DNA from: Kitasatospora sp. NBC_01246
GTDB lineage: Bacteria > Actinomycetota > Actinomycetes > Streptomycetales > Streptomycetaceae
Reading direction: 5' to 3'
Assembly (NCBI RefSeq): GCF_036226505.1
Contig: NZ_CP108484.1
Span: 7,218,501 to 7,282,500, forward strand
Length of the DNA stretch: 64,000 nt
The number at the start of each line of letters is the position of its first letter. The stretch's first letter is position 1. The position numbers and the translations under genes are program-made. This document shows, one piece after another, positions 33,991-41,342 of the stretch. Under the pieces are notes generated by a model. The model was not told the DNA's origin, did no database searches, and worked only from the letters and a program-made list of their open reading frames with translations.

Positions 33991-34040
33991 TTCGAGGACG
34001 ACGAGCCGAGAGGCACGGCACGGAGCAAGCGGAGGACGAC

Positions 34041-34604
34041 ATGGCGCATCCCGCACAGCACGAGCACGGACACCTGCACCAGCACGCCGAGCACGGCCAC
34101 GAGGCGCACGCCGGCCACGCCGGTCACGGCCGCCACGGTGGTCACGGTGGTCACGGCGACGGTGGGGCGAGCTGGCGGACCGCCGCCCAGGCGACCCTGC
34201 ACTGCCTCACCGGCTGCGCCATCGGCGAGATCCTGGGCATGGTCCTCGGCACCGCCTTCGGCCTGCACAACGGTGCGACCGTGGTGCTCTCGGTGCTGCT
34301 GGCCTTCGTCTTCGGCTACGCCCTGACCATGCGCGGTGTGCTGAAGGCCGGGCTGGACGTCCGCGCCGCCGTCAAGGTCGCGCTGGCCGCCGACACCGTG
34401 TCGATCCTGGTCATGGAGCTGATCGACAACACCGTGATGGTCACCGTGCCGGGGGCGATGGACGCGGGCCTCGGCGACGCGCTGTTCTGGGTCGCGCTGG
34501 CGGGCTCGCTCGCCCTCGCGTTCACCCTGACCGTGCCGGTCAACAAGTGGATGATCGGCCGGGGCCGCGGCCACGCGGTCGTCCACGCCCACCACCAGCA
34601 CTGA
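34041..34604 (+). CDS. His-rich DUF4396 membrane protein, probably copper responsive
   Basis: 187 residues from ATG 34041 (GGAGGAC ribosome site). The first 39 residues contain 14 His, and the C-terminus ends HAVVHAHHQH, both likely metal ligands. Four membrane segments follow the DUF4396 pattern: LHCLTGCAIGEILGMVLG, TVVLSVLLAFVFGYALTMRG, VKVALAADTVSILVMELIDN and ALFWVALAGSLALAFTLTVP. Known family members have no settled function. The CsoR-type operator points to copper handling, perhaps export, storage or delivery. No copZ, copA or csoR gene is in the window. Confidence 0.82.
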   Translation: MAHPAQHEHGHLHQHAEHGHEAHAGHAGHGRHGGHGGHGDGGASWRTAAQATLHCLTGCAIGEILGMVLGTAFGLHNGATVVLSVLLAFVFGYALTMRGVLKAGLDVRAAVKVALAADTVSILVMELIDNTVMVTVPGAMDAGLGDALFWVALAGSLALAFTLTVPVNKWMIGRGRGHAVVHAHHQH

Positions 34605-34619
34605 CCACGAGCGGGTTCG

Positions 34620-34653
34620 CCCCCGTCTCCCGGGTTCGGCCGGGAGACGGGGG
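34620..34653. terminator. perfect 14-bp hairpin between convergent genes
   Basis: Arms 34620-34633 and 34640-34653 with loop gttcgg, between the DUF4396 stop and the PadR stop; it can serve both. Confidence 0.85.
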
Positions 34654-34668
34654 CCGCGGTGTCCCGGG

Positions 34669-35199
34669 TCAGGCCCGGTCGAGGGCGGTCAGGGTCTCGC
34701 GCAGCCAGGCCAGCTCGGCCTCCGTGGTGGCGCGGGCGATCAGCAGCATCCCGCGTCGGAACGGGTCGCCGAACTCCTCGGCGCCCACCGGGCGGGCGCC
34801 GTCGTAGAAGAAGCTGGCCGGCTCGCTGAGGAAGGCGAGCCGGCGGCGCAGCACGGCGGCCTGTGCCCGCGGGTCGTCGTCGAGGTGGCGCAGGAAGGCC
34901 AGCACGGTGAACCAGCGGTTCTCGTCGCTGATGTCCAGGTCCTCCGGGGTGCGGAGCCGGTCGAGCAGCGCGGTCCGGCCGGCCTCGGTGAGGTGGAGGG
35001 TGTGCCGGGGCGCCGCCGCCGTACCCGGCTCGGTCGTACGGACCAGCAGGTCGTCGGCCTCCAGGCGTTTGATCGCCGGGTAGAGCGTGCCGTCGCTGAT
35101 CGGCCGGACGTGTCCGGTGAGTGCGGCGAGATGGCGGCGCAGCTCATAGCCGTGCAGTGGCCGGTCGCGGAGGAACCCGAGGATCGCGAGCTTCAGCAT
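34669..35199 (-). CDS. PadR-family transcriptional repressor
   Basis: 176 residues from ATG 35199. The winged helix is LAILGFLRDRPLHGYELRRHL ... ISDGTLYPAIKRLEADDLLV ... HTLHLTEAGRTALLDRL, a textbook PadR domain. The C-terminal Vir_act_alpha_C region (ENRWFTVLAFLRHLDDDPRA) provides dimerisation. It is divergent from the alpha/beta hydrolase gene, and a perfect 8+8 bp dyad lies between them, so it probably represses itself and the hydrolase until a ligand binds. Confidence 0.92.
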   Translation of the reverse strand: MLKLAILGFLRDRPLHGYELRRHLAALTGHVRPISDGTLYPAIKRLEADDLLVRTTEPGTAAAPRHTLHLTEAGRTALLDRLRTPEDLDISDENRWFTVLAFLRHLDDDPRAQAAVLRRRLAFLSEPASFFYDGARPVGAEEFGDPFRRGMLLIARATTEAELAWLRETLTALDRA

Positions 35200-35242
35200 G
35201 GGGCCACTCTCTCAGATCGGGCTGCGTTGACTCGCTGTCGCT

Positions 35243-35262
35243 ATACCTCGCTGCCGAGGTAT
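35243..35262. promoter_or_regulatory. perfect palindrome in the PadR/hydrolase divergent region
   Basis: ATACCTCG-ctgc-CGAGGTAT, 44 nt upstream of the PadR start and 107 nt upstream of the hydrolase start. It is AT-ended, unlike its surroundings, and is the best candidate for the PadR operator. Confidence 0.7.
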
Positions 35263-35368
35263 GGTCCTTCCGTCGCGGTGATCCGCGGCGCCCCGCCGGC
35301 CGGGCGTCCGGCCCCGCGTCAGCCCTGCTTCAGCCCTGCTCTGCCCTGCCCCGAGAAGGAGTACGACC

Positions 35369-36139
35369 ATGCGCCAGGCCATCGTCACCCCGAGCGAGGA
35401 CCGGATCCGCTGGGTGGAGGTGCCCGGTGCCGAGCCGGCCCGGGTCTATCTGCACGGCCTCGGAGCCAGCTCGCCCGTCTACTTCGCCGGTGCGGCGGCC
35501 CACCCGCTGCTGGCCGGGCGCCGCTCGCTCCTGCTGGACCTACTGGGCTTCGGCATCAGCGACCGGCCCACCGACTTCCCGTACACGCTGGAGGCCCACG
35601 CCGACGCGGTGGCGGCGGCGCTCGACGAGGCCGGGCTGGTGGAGGTCGAGCTGGTCGGGCACAGCATGGGCGGCGCGGTGGCGATCGTCCTCGCCCACCG
35701 GCACCCCCGGCTGGTCGCGAACCTCCTCCTGGTCGACGCCAACCTCGATCCGATCACGCCGGTCCGCCGCCCGGGCAGCAGCGGGATCGCGACCTTCAGC
35801 GAGGAGGAGTTCCTGGCCGGCGGCCGGGAGGAGGTGCGGAGGTGGGTCGGGCCGCTCTGGTGGTCCACGATGCGGCTGGCCGGTCCCGAGGCCCTCCACC
35901 GCAGCGCCGTCCACACCGCCCGGGGCACCGTGCCGACCATGCGCGAGATCCTGCTGGACCTGGAGATCCCCAGGACGTTCCTCCACCCGCAGGCCGACGG
36001 CGAGCTGCCGGGGGCGGAGCGGCTGCGGGCGTCGGGGGTCGAGGTGGTGGCGGTCCCGGACTGCGGCCACAACATCATGTTCGACAACCTGGACGGGTTC
36101 GCCGCGATCGCCGCCACCGCGCTGGCCCGTCGAGCCTGA
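35369..36139 (+). CDS. alpha/beta hydrolase
   Basis: 256 residues from ATG 35369 (AGAAGGAG). The nucleophile elbow is VGHSMGGAVA (Ser about 97), the oxyanion region RVYLHGLGAS (HG), and the catalytic His is in DCGHNIMFDN near the C-terminus. LLDLLGFGISDRP is the usual strand-4 region. A lid-like insertion (TFSEEEFLAGGREEVRRWVG) precedes the last strands. Its divergent PadR gene suggests an inducible esterase or detoxifying hydrolase. Substrate unknown. Confidence 0.9.
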   Translation: MRQAIVTPSEDRIRWVEVPGAEPARVYLHGLGASSPVYFAGAAAHPLLAGRRSLLLDLLGFGISDRPTDFPYTLEAHADAVAAALDEAGLVEVELVGHSMGGAVAIVLAHRHPRLVANLLLVDANLDPITPVRRPGSSGIATFSEEEFLAGGREEVRRWVGPLWWSTMRLAGPEALHRSAVHTARGTVPTMREILLDLEIPRTFLHPQADGELPGAERLRASGVEVVAVPDCGHNIMFDNLDGFAAIAATALARRA

Positions 36140-36167
36140 GGCCGCCCTGCCCTGTCCTGCCCCTTCG

Positions 36168-36454
36168 CCGGGTGGCCGCGCGCCCTGGCCGGCGATCGAT
36201 CCGAAACCGCTCGCCGGAGACCCGGGCTTCGAGCTGCTGCCGGCCCTCCGCGACCGCCGGGCAAGCCTCGCCGCCACCGCCGACCTCTCGCGCGTCCTGC
36301 ACCGCCGACTCGACGCGATGACCGATGCCCGTGCAACGCCCGGACCCTCGCCCGTGTCCTCCGGAACGCGCTCCGGGAGGTCGAGGAGGCAGCTGCTGAC
36401 CCCCACTCAAAGCGCTTTCTCCGACGCCTCGTTGACCAGGTGGTCCCGAGGTGA
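36168..36454 (+). pseudogene. remnant of an APH(6)/streptomycin-kinase-like gene
   Basis: Only the C-terminal quarter remains. In one frame, PWPAIDPKPLAGDPGFELLP and ALRDRRASLAATADLSRVLHRRLDA match the metal-binding and following region of aminoglycoside/hydroxyurea kinases. A frameshift near 36320 moves the rest to the next frame (ARTLARVLRNALREVEEAA), which ends at a TGA at 36452-36454. The N-lobe and catalytic loop are absent. It is a decayed gene fragment between two intact genes. Confidence 0.7.
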
Positions 36455-36507
36455 AGGGCGCTGCCCGGGGTCAGTAGGATCCACCCGTCCCAGGGGAGGA
36501 GACGGGT

Positions 36508-36837
36508 GTGGGTGCCGACTGGTGCGAGCGGTGCGAGATGTCGTGGTGCGATTGCCCGGCCGACGGGTCGGTGCCGCGACTCGACCGTGCGATGGCGGTG
36601 CTGGGTGCCACCTGGGCGGGCTGGCCGACCGGGGCGACGGCCATCGTCTCGCCCACCGGCTACGCCCATCTGCCGGGGTGCTTCCATCTCACGGAGAGCG
36701 TCCTCGCCGCGCCCCGGTACGGCTGGGTGACCGAGCCGGTGTCCGGCCACCACGTCACCCGTGCGCAGCCCCTGCGGGCCACTGCGGGCAACCGCGACCG
36801 GATCGCCACCAAGTCCTGCCCGACCTGCTTCGAGTGA
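36508..36837 (+). CDS. small Cys-rich protein, possible zinc-binding
   Basis: 109 residues from GTG 36508 with AGGGGAGGAG upstream. Cysteines are clustered: C6-x2-C9, C14-x-C16, C58-x-H60 and C104-x2-C107, enough for one or two metal sites that would join the two ends of the protein. The middle (TAIVSPTGYAHLPGCFHLTE, HHVTRAQPLRATAGN) is otherwise globular. I remember similar uncharacterised actinobacterial proteins but no function. Confidence 0.7.
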   Translation: MGADWCERCEMSWCDCPADGSVPRLDRAMAVLGATWAGWPTGATAIVSPTGYAHLPGCFHLTESVLAAPRYGWVTEPVSGHHVTRAQPLRATAGNRDRIATKSCPTCFE

Positions 36838-36880
36838 GCCGCCCGGGGGTGGGCGCCGGGCCCTGTCGACGGCCCCGCGC

Positions 36881-37768
36881 TCACCCCCGCAGCAGGACGA
36901 ACCGCAGCGGCGTCCCCGGGCGGGCCTGGGCGGCCGCGGCGAGGTCCGCGGGCGGCACGACGCCCACGACGGGGTAGCCGCCGGTGGTGGGGTGGTCGGC
37001 CAGGAAGACCACCGGCCGTCCGTCCGGCGGGATCTGGACGGCGCCCAGCACCATGCCCTCGCTGGGCAGTTCACCGCTGACGGCCCGGCCGACCGGCGGG
37101 CCGTCGGTGCGCAGCGCGATCCGGTTGCTCGCCGCCGCCACCCGGTACCGGTCGCGGGCCAGCCGGGCGACCGCGTCCGGTGCGAACCAGTCGGCACGCG
37201 GCCCCGGCCGCAGCCGCAGCACCAGCTCGGTCGGGGGAGCGGGCAGGGGCACCAGGTCGGGCGCGGGCCGGTGGGGCGGGGGAGGCCCGACCGGCAGCAC
37301 GTCGCCGACGGCCAGCGGAGCGGGGCCCAGCCCCGAGAGCAGGTCGGCCGAGCGGCTGCCGAGCACCGGGGGCACCGCGATCCCGCCCGCCACCGCGAGG
37401 TAGCCCCGTACGCCGTGGGTGGCGGCGCCGACCTCCACCAGGGCGCCGTCGGGGACGACGACGGGCGCGCCCCAGGCGGCGGGCCGCCCGTCCACCAGGA
37501 CGGCGGCGGGCGCGCCGGTGACGGCGACGACGGCCGGCCCGTGCGCACGCAGGGCGACCCCGCCGAGGGTGGTCTCCAGCGCGGCCGCGCCGGGCCCGTT
37601 GCCGACCAGGCGGTTGGCGGCGCGCAGCGCGGGCTCGTCGAGCGCGCCGGCCCGGGGCACGCCGAGGTGGGCGACGCCGCGCCGCCCGAGGTCCTGCACG
37701 GTGGTCAGCGGCCCGGGCCGGACGACCGCCAGCGACCGGTCGGCCGAGGGCCCGCCGGGCGCCGTCAC
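36881..37768 (-). CDS. pxpC: 5-oxoprolinase subunit C (biotin-dependent carboxyltransferase-like domain)
   Basis: 295 residues. LAVVRPGPLTTVQDLGRRG opens the family, followed by GVPRAGALDEPALRAANRLVGN, LETTLGG, GYLAVAGGIAVPPVLGSRSADL and HPTTGGYPVVGVV, all typical of the KipA/PxpC (AHS2) fold. With PxpA and PxpB it forms the ATP-dependent prokaryotic 5-oxoprolinase that opens 5-oxoproline to glutamate. The start overlaps the pxpB stop by 4 nt. It is the last gene of the operon. Confidence 0.93.
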   Translation of the reverse strand: MTAPGGPSADRSLAVVRPGPLTTVQDLGRRGVAHLGVPRAGALDEPALRAANRLVGNGPGAAALETTLGGVALRAHGPAVVAVTGAPAAVLVDGRPAAWGAPVVVPDGALVEVGAATHGVRGYLAVAGGIAVPPVLGSRSADLLSGLGPAPLAVGDVLPVGPPPPHRPAPDLVPLPAPPTELVLRLRPGPRADWFAPDAVARLARDRYRVAAASNRIALRTDGPPVGRAVSGELPSEGMVLGAVQIPPDGRPVVFLADHPTTGGYPVVGVVPPADLAAAAQARPGTPLRFVLLRG

Positions 37769-38472
37769 CCGGCACCGCCGCGCACCGCGGTGAAGCGGAC
37801 CCGCACGCCCGGGGCCAGCAGGGCGGCCGGCTCCCGGGAGGGGTCCCAGAGCGGGAGGCCGGTGCGGCCGAGGAGCTGCCAGCCGCCGGGGGAGGAGCGC
37901 GGGTAGACGCCGGTGTAGGGGCCGGCCAGGGCGACCGAGCCGGCCGGGACGGAGCTGCGGGGGGAGGCCCGGCGCGGCGTCCCGTACTGCCGCGGCAGGC
38001 CGGTGAGGTAGCCGAAGCCGGGGGCGAAGCCGCAGAAGGCGACCACGTACTCGGGCGCGGTGTGGATCCGGACGGCCGCCTCGGGGGAGACCTCCCAGAG
38101 CGCCGCGACCTCGGCCAGGTCGGCGCCGTCGTAGACGGTGGGCACCTCCAGCAGGGGGCCGGGGGCGGCGCCGGCCGCCGTGGGGCGGGCGGTGCGCAGC
38201 AGGGCGGTGAGCGCCCGGACATCGGCCACGCCGTCGAGCAGGACGGTCCGCGCGGCCGGGACGATCTCCTCCACCGGGGTCAGCTCACCCGCCGCCTGCC
38301 GTTCGCGCAGCCAGCCGTACAGCGCGCCGACCTCGGCCGTCCCGGCGACCTCGACCAGCAGCGCTCGCTCGCCGACCGCCCGGACCAGGGGTGCGTCGCC
38401 GACCGGGGCGCCCGGGGGCCCGCCGGCGGGCGCGCCGCCCGCCCGGCCCGCCGTCCCGCCGCCGGTCGTCAC
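37765..38472 (-). CDS. pxpB: 5-oxoprolinase subunit B (KipI family)
   Basis: 235 residues from GTG 38472. After a Gly/Ala-rich start, RAVGERALLVEVAG, IHTAPEYVVAFCGFAPGFGYL, PRRASPRSSVPAGSVALAG and TGVYPRSSPGGWQLLGRT are the conserved AHS1/KipI motifs. Its ends overlap pxpA and pxpC by 4 nt each (GTGA), so the three subunits are made together. In Bacillus the same fold (KipI) inhibits a sporulation kinase; operon context here supports the oxoprolinase role. Confidence 0.93.
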   Translation of the reverse strand: MTTGGGTAGRAGGAPAGGPPGAPVGDAPLVRAVGERALLVEVAGTAEVGALYGWLRERQAAGELTPVEEIVPAARTVLLDGVADVRALTALLRTARPTAAGAAPGPLLEVPTVYDGADLAEVAALWEVSPEAAVRIHTAPEYVVAFCGFAPGFGYLTGLPRQYGTPRRASPRSSVPAGSVALAGPYTGVYPRSSPGGWQLLGRTGLPLWDPSREPAALLAPGVRVRFTAVRGGAG

Positions 38473-39245
38473 GCGAAGGGCTCCACCCGCACGCCCGCCG
38501 AGGCGAGCGCGCCGCGGATCCGCCAGGCCAGCTGGGCGGCCCCGGGGGTGTCACCGTGCACGCACAGCGAGCGCGCCTCGACGCTGATCGGCTCGCCCCC
38601 GACGGCCTCGACCACGCCGTCCCGGGCCATCGCGACCGCGCGCGTGATGACCGTCTCGGGGTCGTGGATGACGGCGTCCGGTTCGCTGCGCGGCACCAGG
38701 GTGCCCGCCCAGGTGTAGGCGCGGTCGGCGAACGCCTCGGCGACCACCGGGAGCCCGACGCCCTCGGCGACCGCCAGCAGCCGTGAGCCGGGCAGGCCGA
38801 GCACCGGGAGCGGGCCGTCGCAGACCGCCCCGGCCCGCAGCACGCCCGCGACCACCGCCTCGGCCTGTTCGGCGTCGGTCACCACCCGGTTGTAGAGGGC
38901 GCCGTGCGGTTTGACGTAGGAGACGCGGGAGCCCGCCGCGCGGGCGAACACCTGGAGGGCGCCGATCTGGTAGGCGATCTCGTCGGCCAGCTCCTCCGGA
39001 GGGACGTCCATCGCCCGGCGGCCGAAGCCGGCCAGGTCCCGGTAGGAGACCTGGGCGCCGATCCGTACGCCGCGCTCGGCGGCCAGCGCGCAGACCCGCC
39101 GCATGGTGGACGGATCTCCCGCGTGGAAGCCGCAGGCGACGTTGGCGCTGGTCACCACGGAGAGCAGGGCCTCGTCGTCGGTCAGCGTCCAGCGTCCGAA
39201 CCCCTCGCCGAGGTCCGCATTGAGATCGATCACCGCATCGGCCAC
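38469..39245 (-). CDS. pxpA: 5-oxoprolinase subunit A (LamB/YcsF family)
   Basis: 258 residues from GTG 39245 with GGGAGG upstream; the open frame continues 5' without protein-like sequence. VIDLNADLGEGFGRW, SANVACGFHAGDPSTM, GAQVSYRDLAGFGRR, VKPHGALYN and CVHGDTPGA carry the conserved Asp/His residues of the family. First gene of pxpABC, which returns 5-oxoproline, formed from glutamine or glutathione turnover, to glutamate. Confidence 0.95.
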   Translation of the reverse strand: MADAVIDLNADLGEGFGRWTLTDDEALLSVVTSANVACGFHAGDPSTMRRVCALAAERGVRIGAQVSYRDLAGFGRRAMDVPPEELADEIAYQIGALQVFARAAGSRVSYVKPHGALYNRVVTDAEQAEAVVAGVLRAGAVCDGPLPVLGLPGSRLLAVAEGVGLPVVAEAFADRAYTWAGTLVPRSEPDAVIHDPETVITRAVAMARDGVVEAVGGEPISVEARSLCVHGDTPGAAQLAWRIRGALASAGVRVEPFA

Positions 39246-39369
39246 GCCCGTCCGCCTCCCAGCAGCTGTTGAGCCAGATCGTAGGGCCTGCGCGTGACGG
39301 CCGTCGCCGCTGCCCGGGTCGCCGCCGGGTGCACGGGTGGGAGCGCCGCCCGGGCGTCCCCCGGACGGC

Positions 39370-39927
39370 TCAGCCGGCGACGGTGGCGGCGCCGGCGGCC
39401 CGGTCCAGCGGCCGGAGCGCGCGCAGCACGACCAGCAGCGGCAGCACGCCGACGAGGCCGAACGACATGTCGACGAATCGCCAGTACAGCGGGATGCCCC
39501 GGAGCGGTCCGCAGACCAGTGCCAGCGGGATGACGCCCGCGCAGGCGAGGACGGCCCACCGGACGACCCAGATGTTGCGGACCGGGTCCTTGATCGGCCC
39601 CCAGAACGCGGCCGCGATGACCAGGTGCGCGAAGGCCAGCCAGTCGGTGCCGTAGGCCAGGAAGGGGTAGCGGGCACCGGTGTCGGCCACGCCGTCGCGG
39701 ATCCGCTCGATCCACTCCAGGACGCCCGGCAGGTGGTCGGTGACCGGGGCCGCCGGGCCGGTCGCGAGCTCGGCCAGCCAGCGGGTCTCGGTCTCCAGCG
39801 GGAAGGCCGTCAGACCGCTCAGGACCAGGCAGACCACGAAGGCCCAGAGCCACCGCCGCACCCGCCGGAGTACGGCCTGTTCGGCCGCGGGCGGGGTTCG
39901 GATCAAGCTCTCGGACGTGCCGTTCAT
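39370..39927 (-). CDS. four-helix membrane protein, function unknown
   Basis: 185 residues from ATG 39927. Membrane segments: WLWAFVVCLVLSGLTAF, an outside region LLELATGPAAPVTDH-like with GVLEWIERIRDGV, then DWLAFAHLVIAAAFWG, VVRWAVLACAGVIPLALVCG and FGLVGVLPLLVVLRAL. I do not recognise a named family, though such proteins recur in actinobacteria. It has a clear promoter (TTGAAC, 18 nt, TAGAGT) overlapped by one palindrome, with a second palindrome downstream, so it looks tightly regulated. Confidence 0.75.
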   Translation of the reverse strand: MNGTSESLIRTPPAAEQAVLRRVRRWLWAFVVCLVLSGLTAFPLETETRWLAELATGPAAPVTDHLPGVLEWIERIRDGVADTGARYPFLAYGTDWLAFAHLVIAAAFWGPIKDPVRNIWVVRWAVLACAGVIPLALVCGPLRGIPLYWRFVDMSFGLVGVLPLLVVLRALRPLDRAAGAATVAG

Positions 39928-39956
39928 ACCGGTCGACCCCCATGCCGAAGAGGAGC

Positions 39957-40017
39957 TGGGACAGGCTGTCCCACCTGCACGGAAGTGACTCTAGACGGTT
40001 GAATTGAACGTGTTCAA
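39957..40017 (-). promoter_or_regulatory. regulated promoter with two palindromes
   Basis: On the minus strand the -35 TTGAAC (40017-40012) and -10 TAGAGT (39993-39988) are 18 nt apart. The -35 lies inside the perfect dyad TTGAACGTGTTCAA (40004-40017). A second dyad TGGGACAGGCTGTCCCA (39957-39973) lies between the start site and the ATG at 39927. The first looks like a repressor operator; the second could be another operator or an mRNA hairpin. Confidence 0.65.
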
Positions 40018-40105
40018 CTTGCCCTGGGCCTGCCCCCGCGCCCGGGCTCACCCCGGGGAGCCGCGCGGGCCGCCCCGCCGCCGCCGAGCCCCCGGGCACG
40101 CCGAA

Positions 40106-40137
40106 GGGGCCCGGCGCCGCTCCCGGCACCGGGCCCC
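40106..40137 (-). terminator. hairpin after the IPT-domain gene
   Basis: GGGGCCCGG (40106-40114) pairs with CCGGGCCCC (40129-40137), 15 nt beyond the stop of the leftward IPT/TIG gene. Confidence 0.75.
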
Positions 40138-40151
40138 GCCGTACGACCCCG

Positions 40152-41207
40152 TCAGGCCGTGTACGTGTACCGCCCCGCCGCGACCGGCGCACTGGTCCCG
40201 CCGGCGGTGGTCACCGTCACGTCCACCACGCCGGTGCCGGCCGGGGCGGTCGCCGAGCAGAGCGTCGGCCCGCACGAGTGGAGGGTGGCCGGCACCCCGC
40301 CGAAGAGCACCGTGCCGGCGGCCAGTCCGCTGCCCCGGACGTAGATCCTGGTGCCCCCGGCGGCCGGCCCGGTGCTCGTGGTCAGACCGGTCACCACCGG
40401 CGCGGGGGGCGCCGGGGGAGCCGCGCCGGTGTAGTCGAAGGCGTGCGGCGCGGCCGCGGAGCCGCCGGGGGTCACCACCGTCACCGGCGCGCTGCCGGCG
40501 CCGCCGGGCGCGGTCACGGTGCAGGTGGTGCCGGTGCAGCCGCCGGTCGCGAGGGCGTCGCCGAACAGGACGAAGCCGTTGTCCAGGCCGGTGCCCGTCA
40601 GGGTGACGGCGGTGCCGCCCGTCCCGGGGCCGGTGGTCGTGCCGATACCCGTCACCGCCGGGGCGGGCGGGGCGGCCGGGGTCTGCGGGCCACTGCCGAG
40701 CAGGTGGTCGGAGACGTTGTCGGACGGGTCGGTGTCGTTCCGGTTCGCCGCCGTGACCTTGATCGTCCCGGTCGGCCCGGTGCCGTGGGAGGCCACGTAG
40801 ACCTTCATGAACTCGCTGCGCCCGGGAGCCCGGGTGCCCGTGAAGAAGGCGTCCAGCCGGCGGCCGTCGGGGGAGACCGTCTCGGTGAAGGAGTAGTCGG
40901 GGAGCGAGGTGATCGCCGCGCCGCTGGTGGTCAGACCGGCCGGCAGTTCGACGGTGAGGTGGGTGACCCCGGTGAGGTCGGCGGTGCCGGAGGAGGTCCA
41001 GGTCACCGCGAAGTTGGTGCTGTCGACCGGGAAGATCGGGTAGTTGCCGGCCTGGGTCACGCTGACGTTCGGGCCGGTGGCCGCCGTGCGGTCGGCGGTC
41101 GCGGCCGGGGTCGCGGTGCCGGCCGCCGCGGTGCCGGCGGTGAGCGTGGCCACGGCCAGGGCGGCGGTCAGGCCGCCTCGTACCAGTCGGATGATCATAT
41201 GAGGCAT
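40152..41207 (-). CDS. secreted protein with two IPT/TIG domains
   Basis: 351 residues (ATG 41207; ATG 41198 is also possible). A Sec signal peptide ends at ATLTAGTAAAG. Residues 45-170 form a beta-sandwich with a DUF11-like, adhesin-type feel (TWTSSGTADLTGVTHLTVELP). Two IPT/TIG immunoglobulin-like repeats follow (PAVTGIGTTTGPGTGGTAVT and PVVTGLTTSTGPAAGGTRIY), linked by Pro/Ala segments, each with a Cys pair that may form a disulfide. Extracellular binding or structural role likely. No sortase signal seen. Divergent from the SMC operon. Confidence 0.8.
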   Translation of the reverse strand: MPHMIIRLVRGGLTAALAVATLTAGTAAAGTATPAATADRTAATGPNVSVTQAGNYPIFPVDSTNFAVTWTSSGTADLTGVTHLTVELPAGLTTSGAAITSLPDYSFTETVSPDGRRLDAFFTGTRAPGRSEFMKVYVASHGTGPTGTIKVTAANRNDTDPSDNVSDHLLGSGPQTPAAPPAPAVTGIGTTTGPGTGGTAVTLTGTGLDNGFVLFGDALATGGCTGTTCTVTAPGGAGSAPVTVVTPGGSAAAPHAFDYTGAAPPAPPAPVVTGLTTSTGPAAGGTRIYVRGSGLAAGTVLFGGVPATLHSCGPTLCSATAPAGTGVVDVTVTTAGGTSAPVAAGRYTYTA

Positions 41208-41328
41208 GATGGCCGTGGGGCCCGGATCGTGCGGGCACTTTCCCGAAAGCCGGTTCCACCGCCCGCGGTGCGACCGCCTGTCCGGGCCGTCCGTAAGGTC
41301 CGTTTCGGTCGATGTCGGTGCCTACCTC

Positions 41329-41342
41329 TAATCTTGTCCACC
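41329..41342 (+). promoter_or_regulatory. -10 element of the SMC-like operon
   Basis: TAATCT at 41329-41334 lies 8 nt before the GTG start at 41343, with no ribosome site, which implies a leaderless transcript. No strong -35 is visible at the right distance. Confidence 0.45.
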
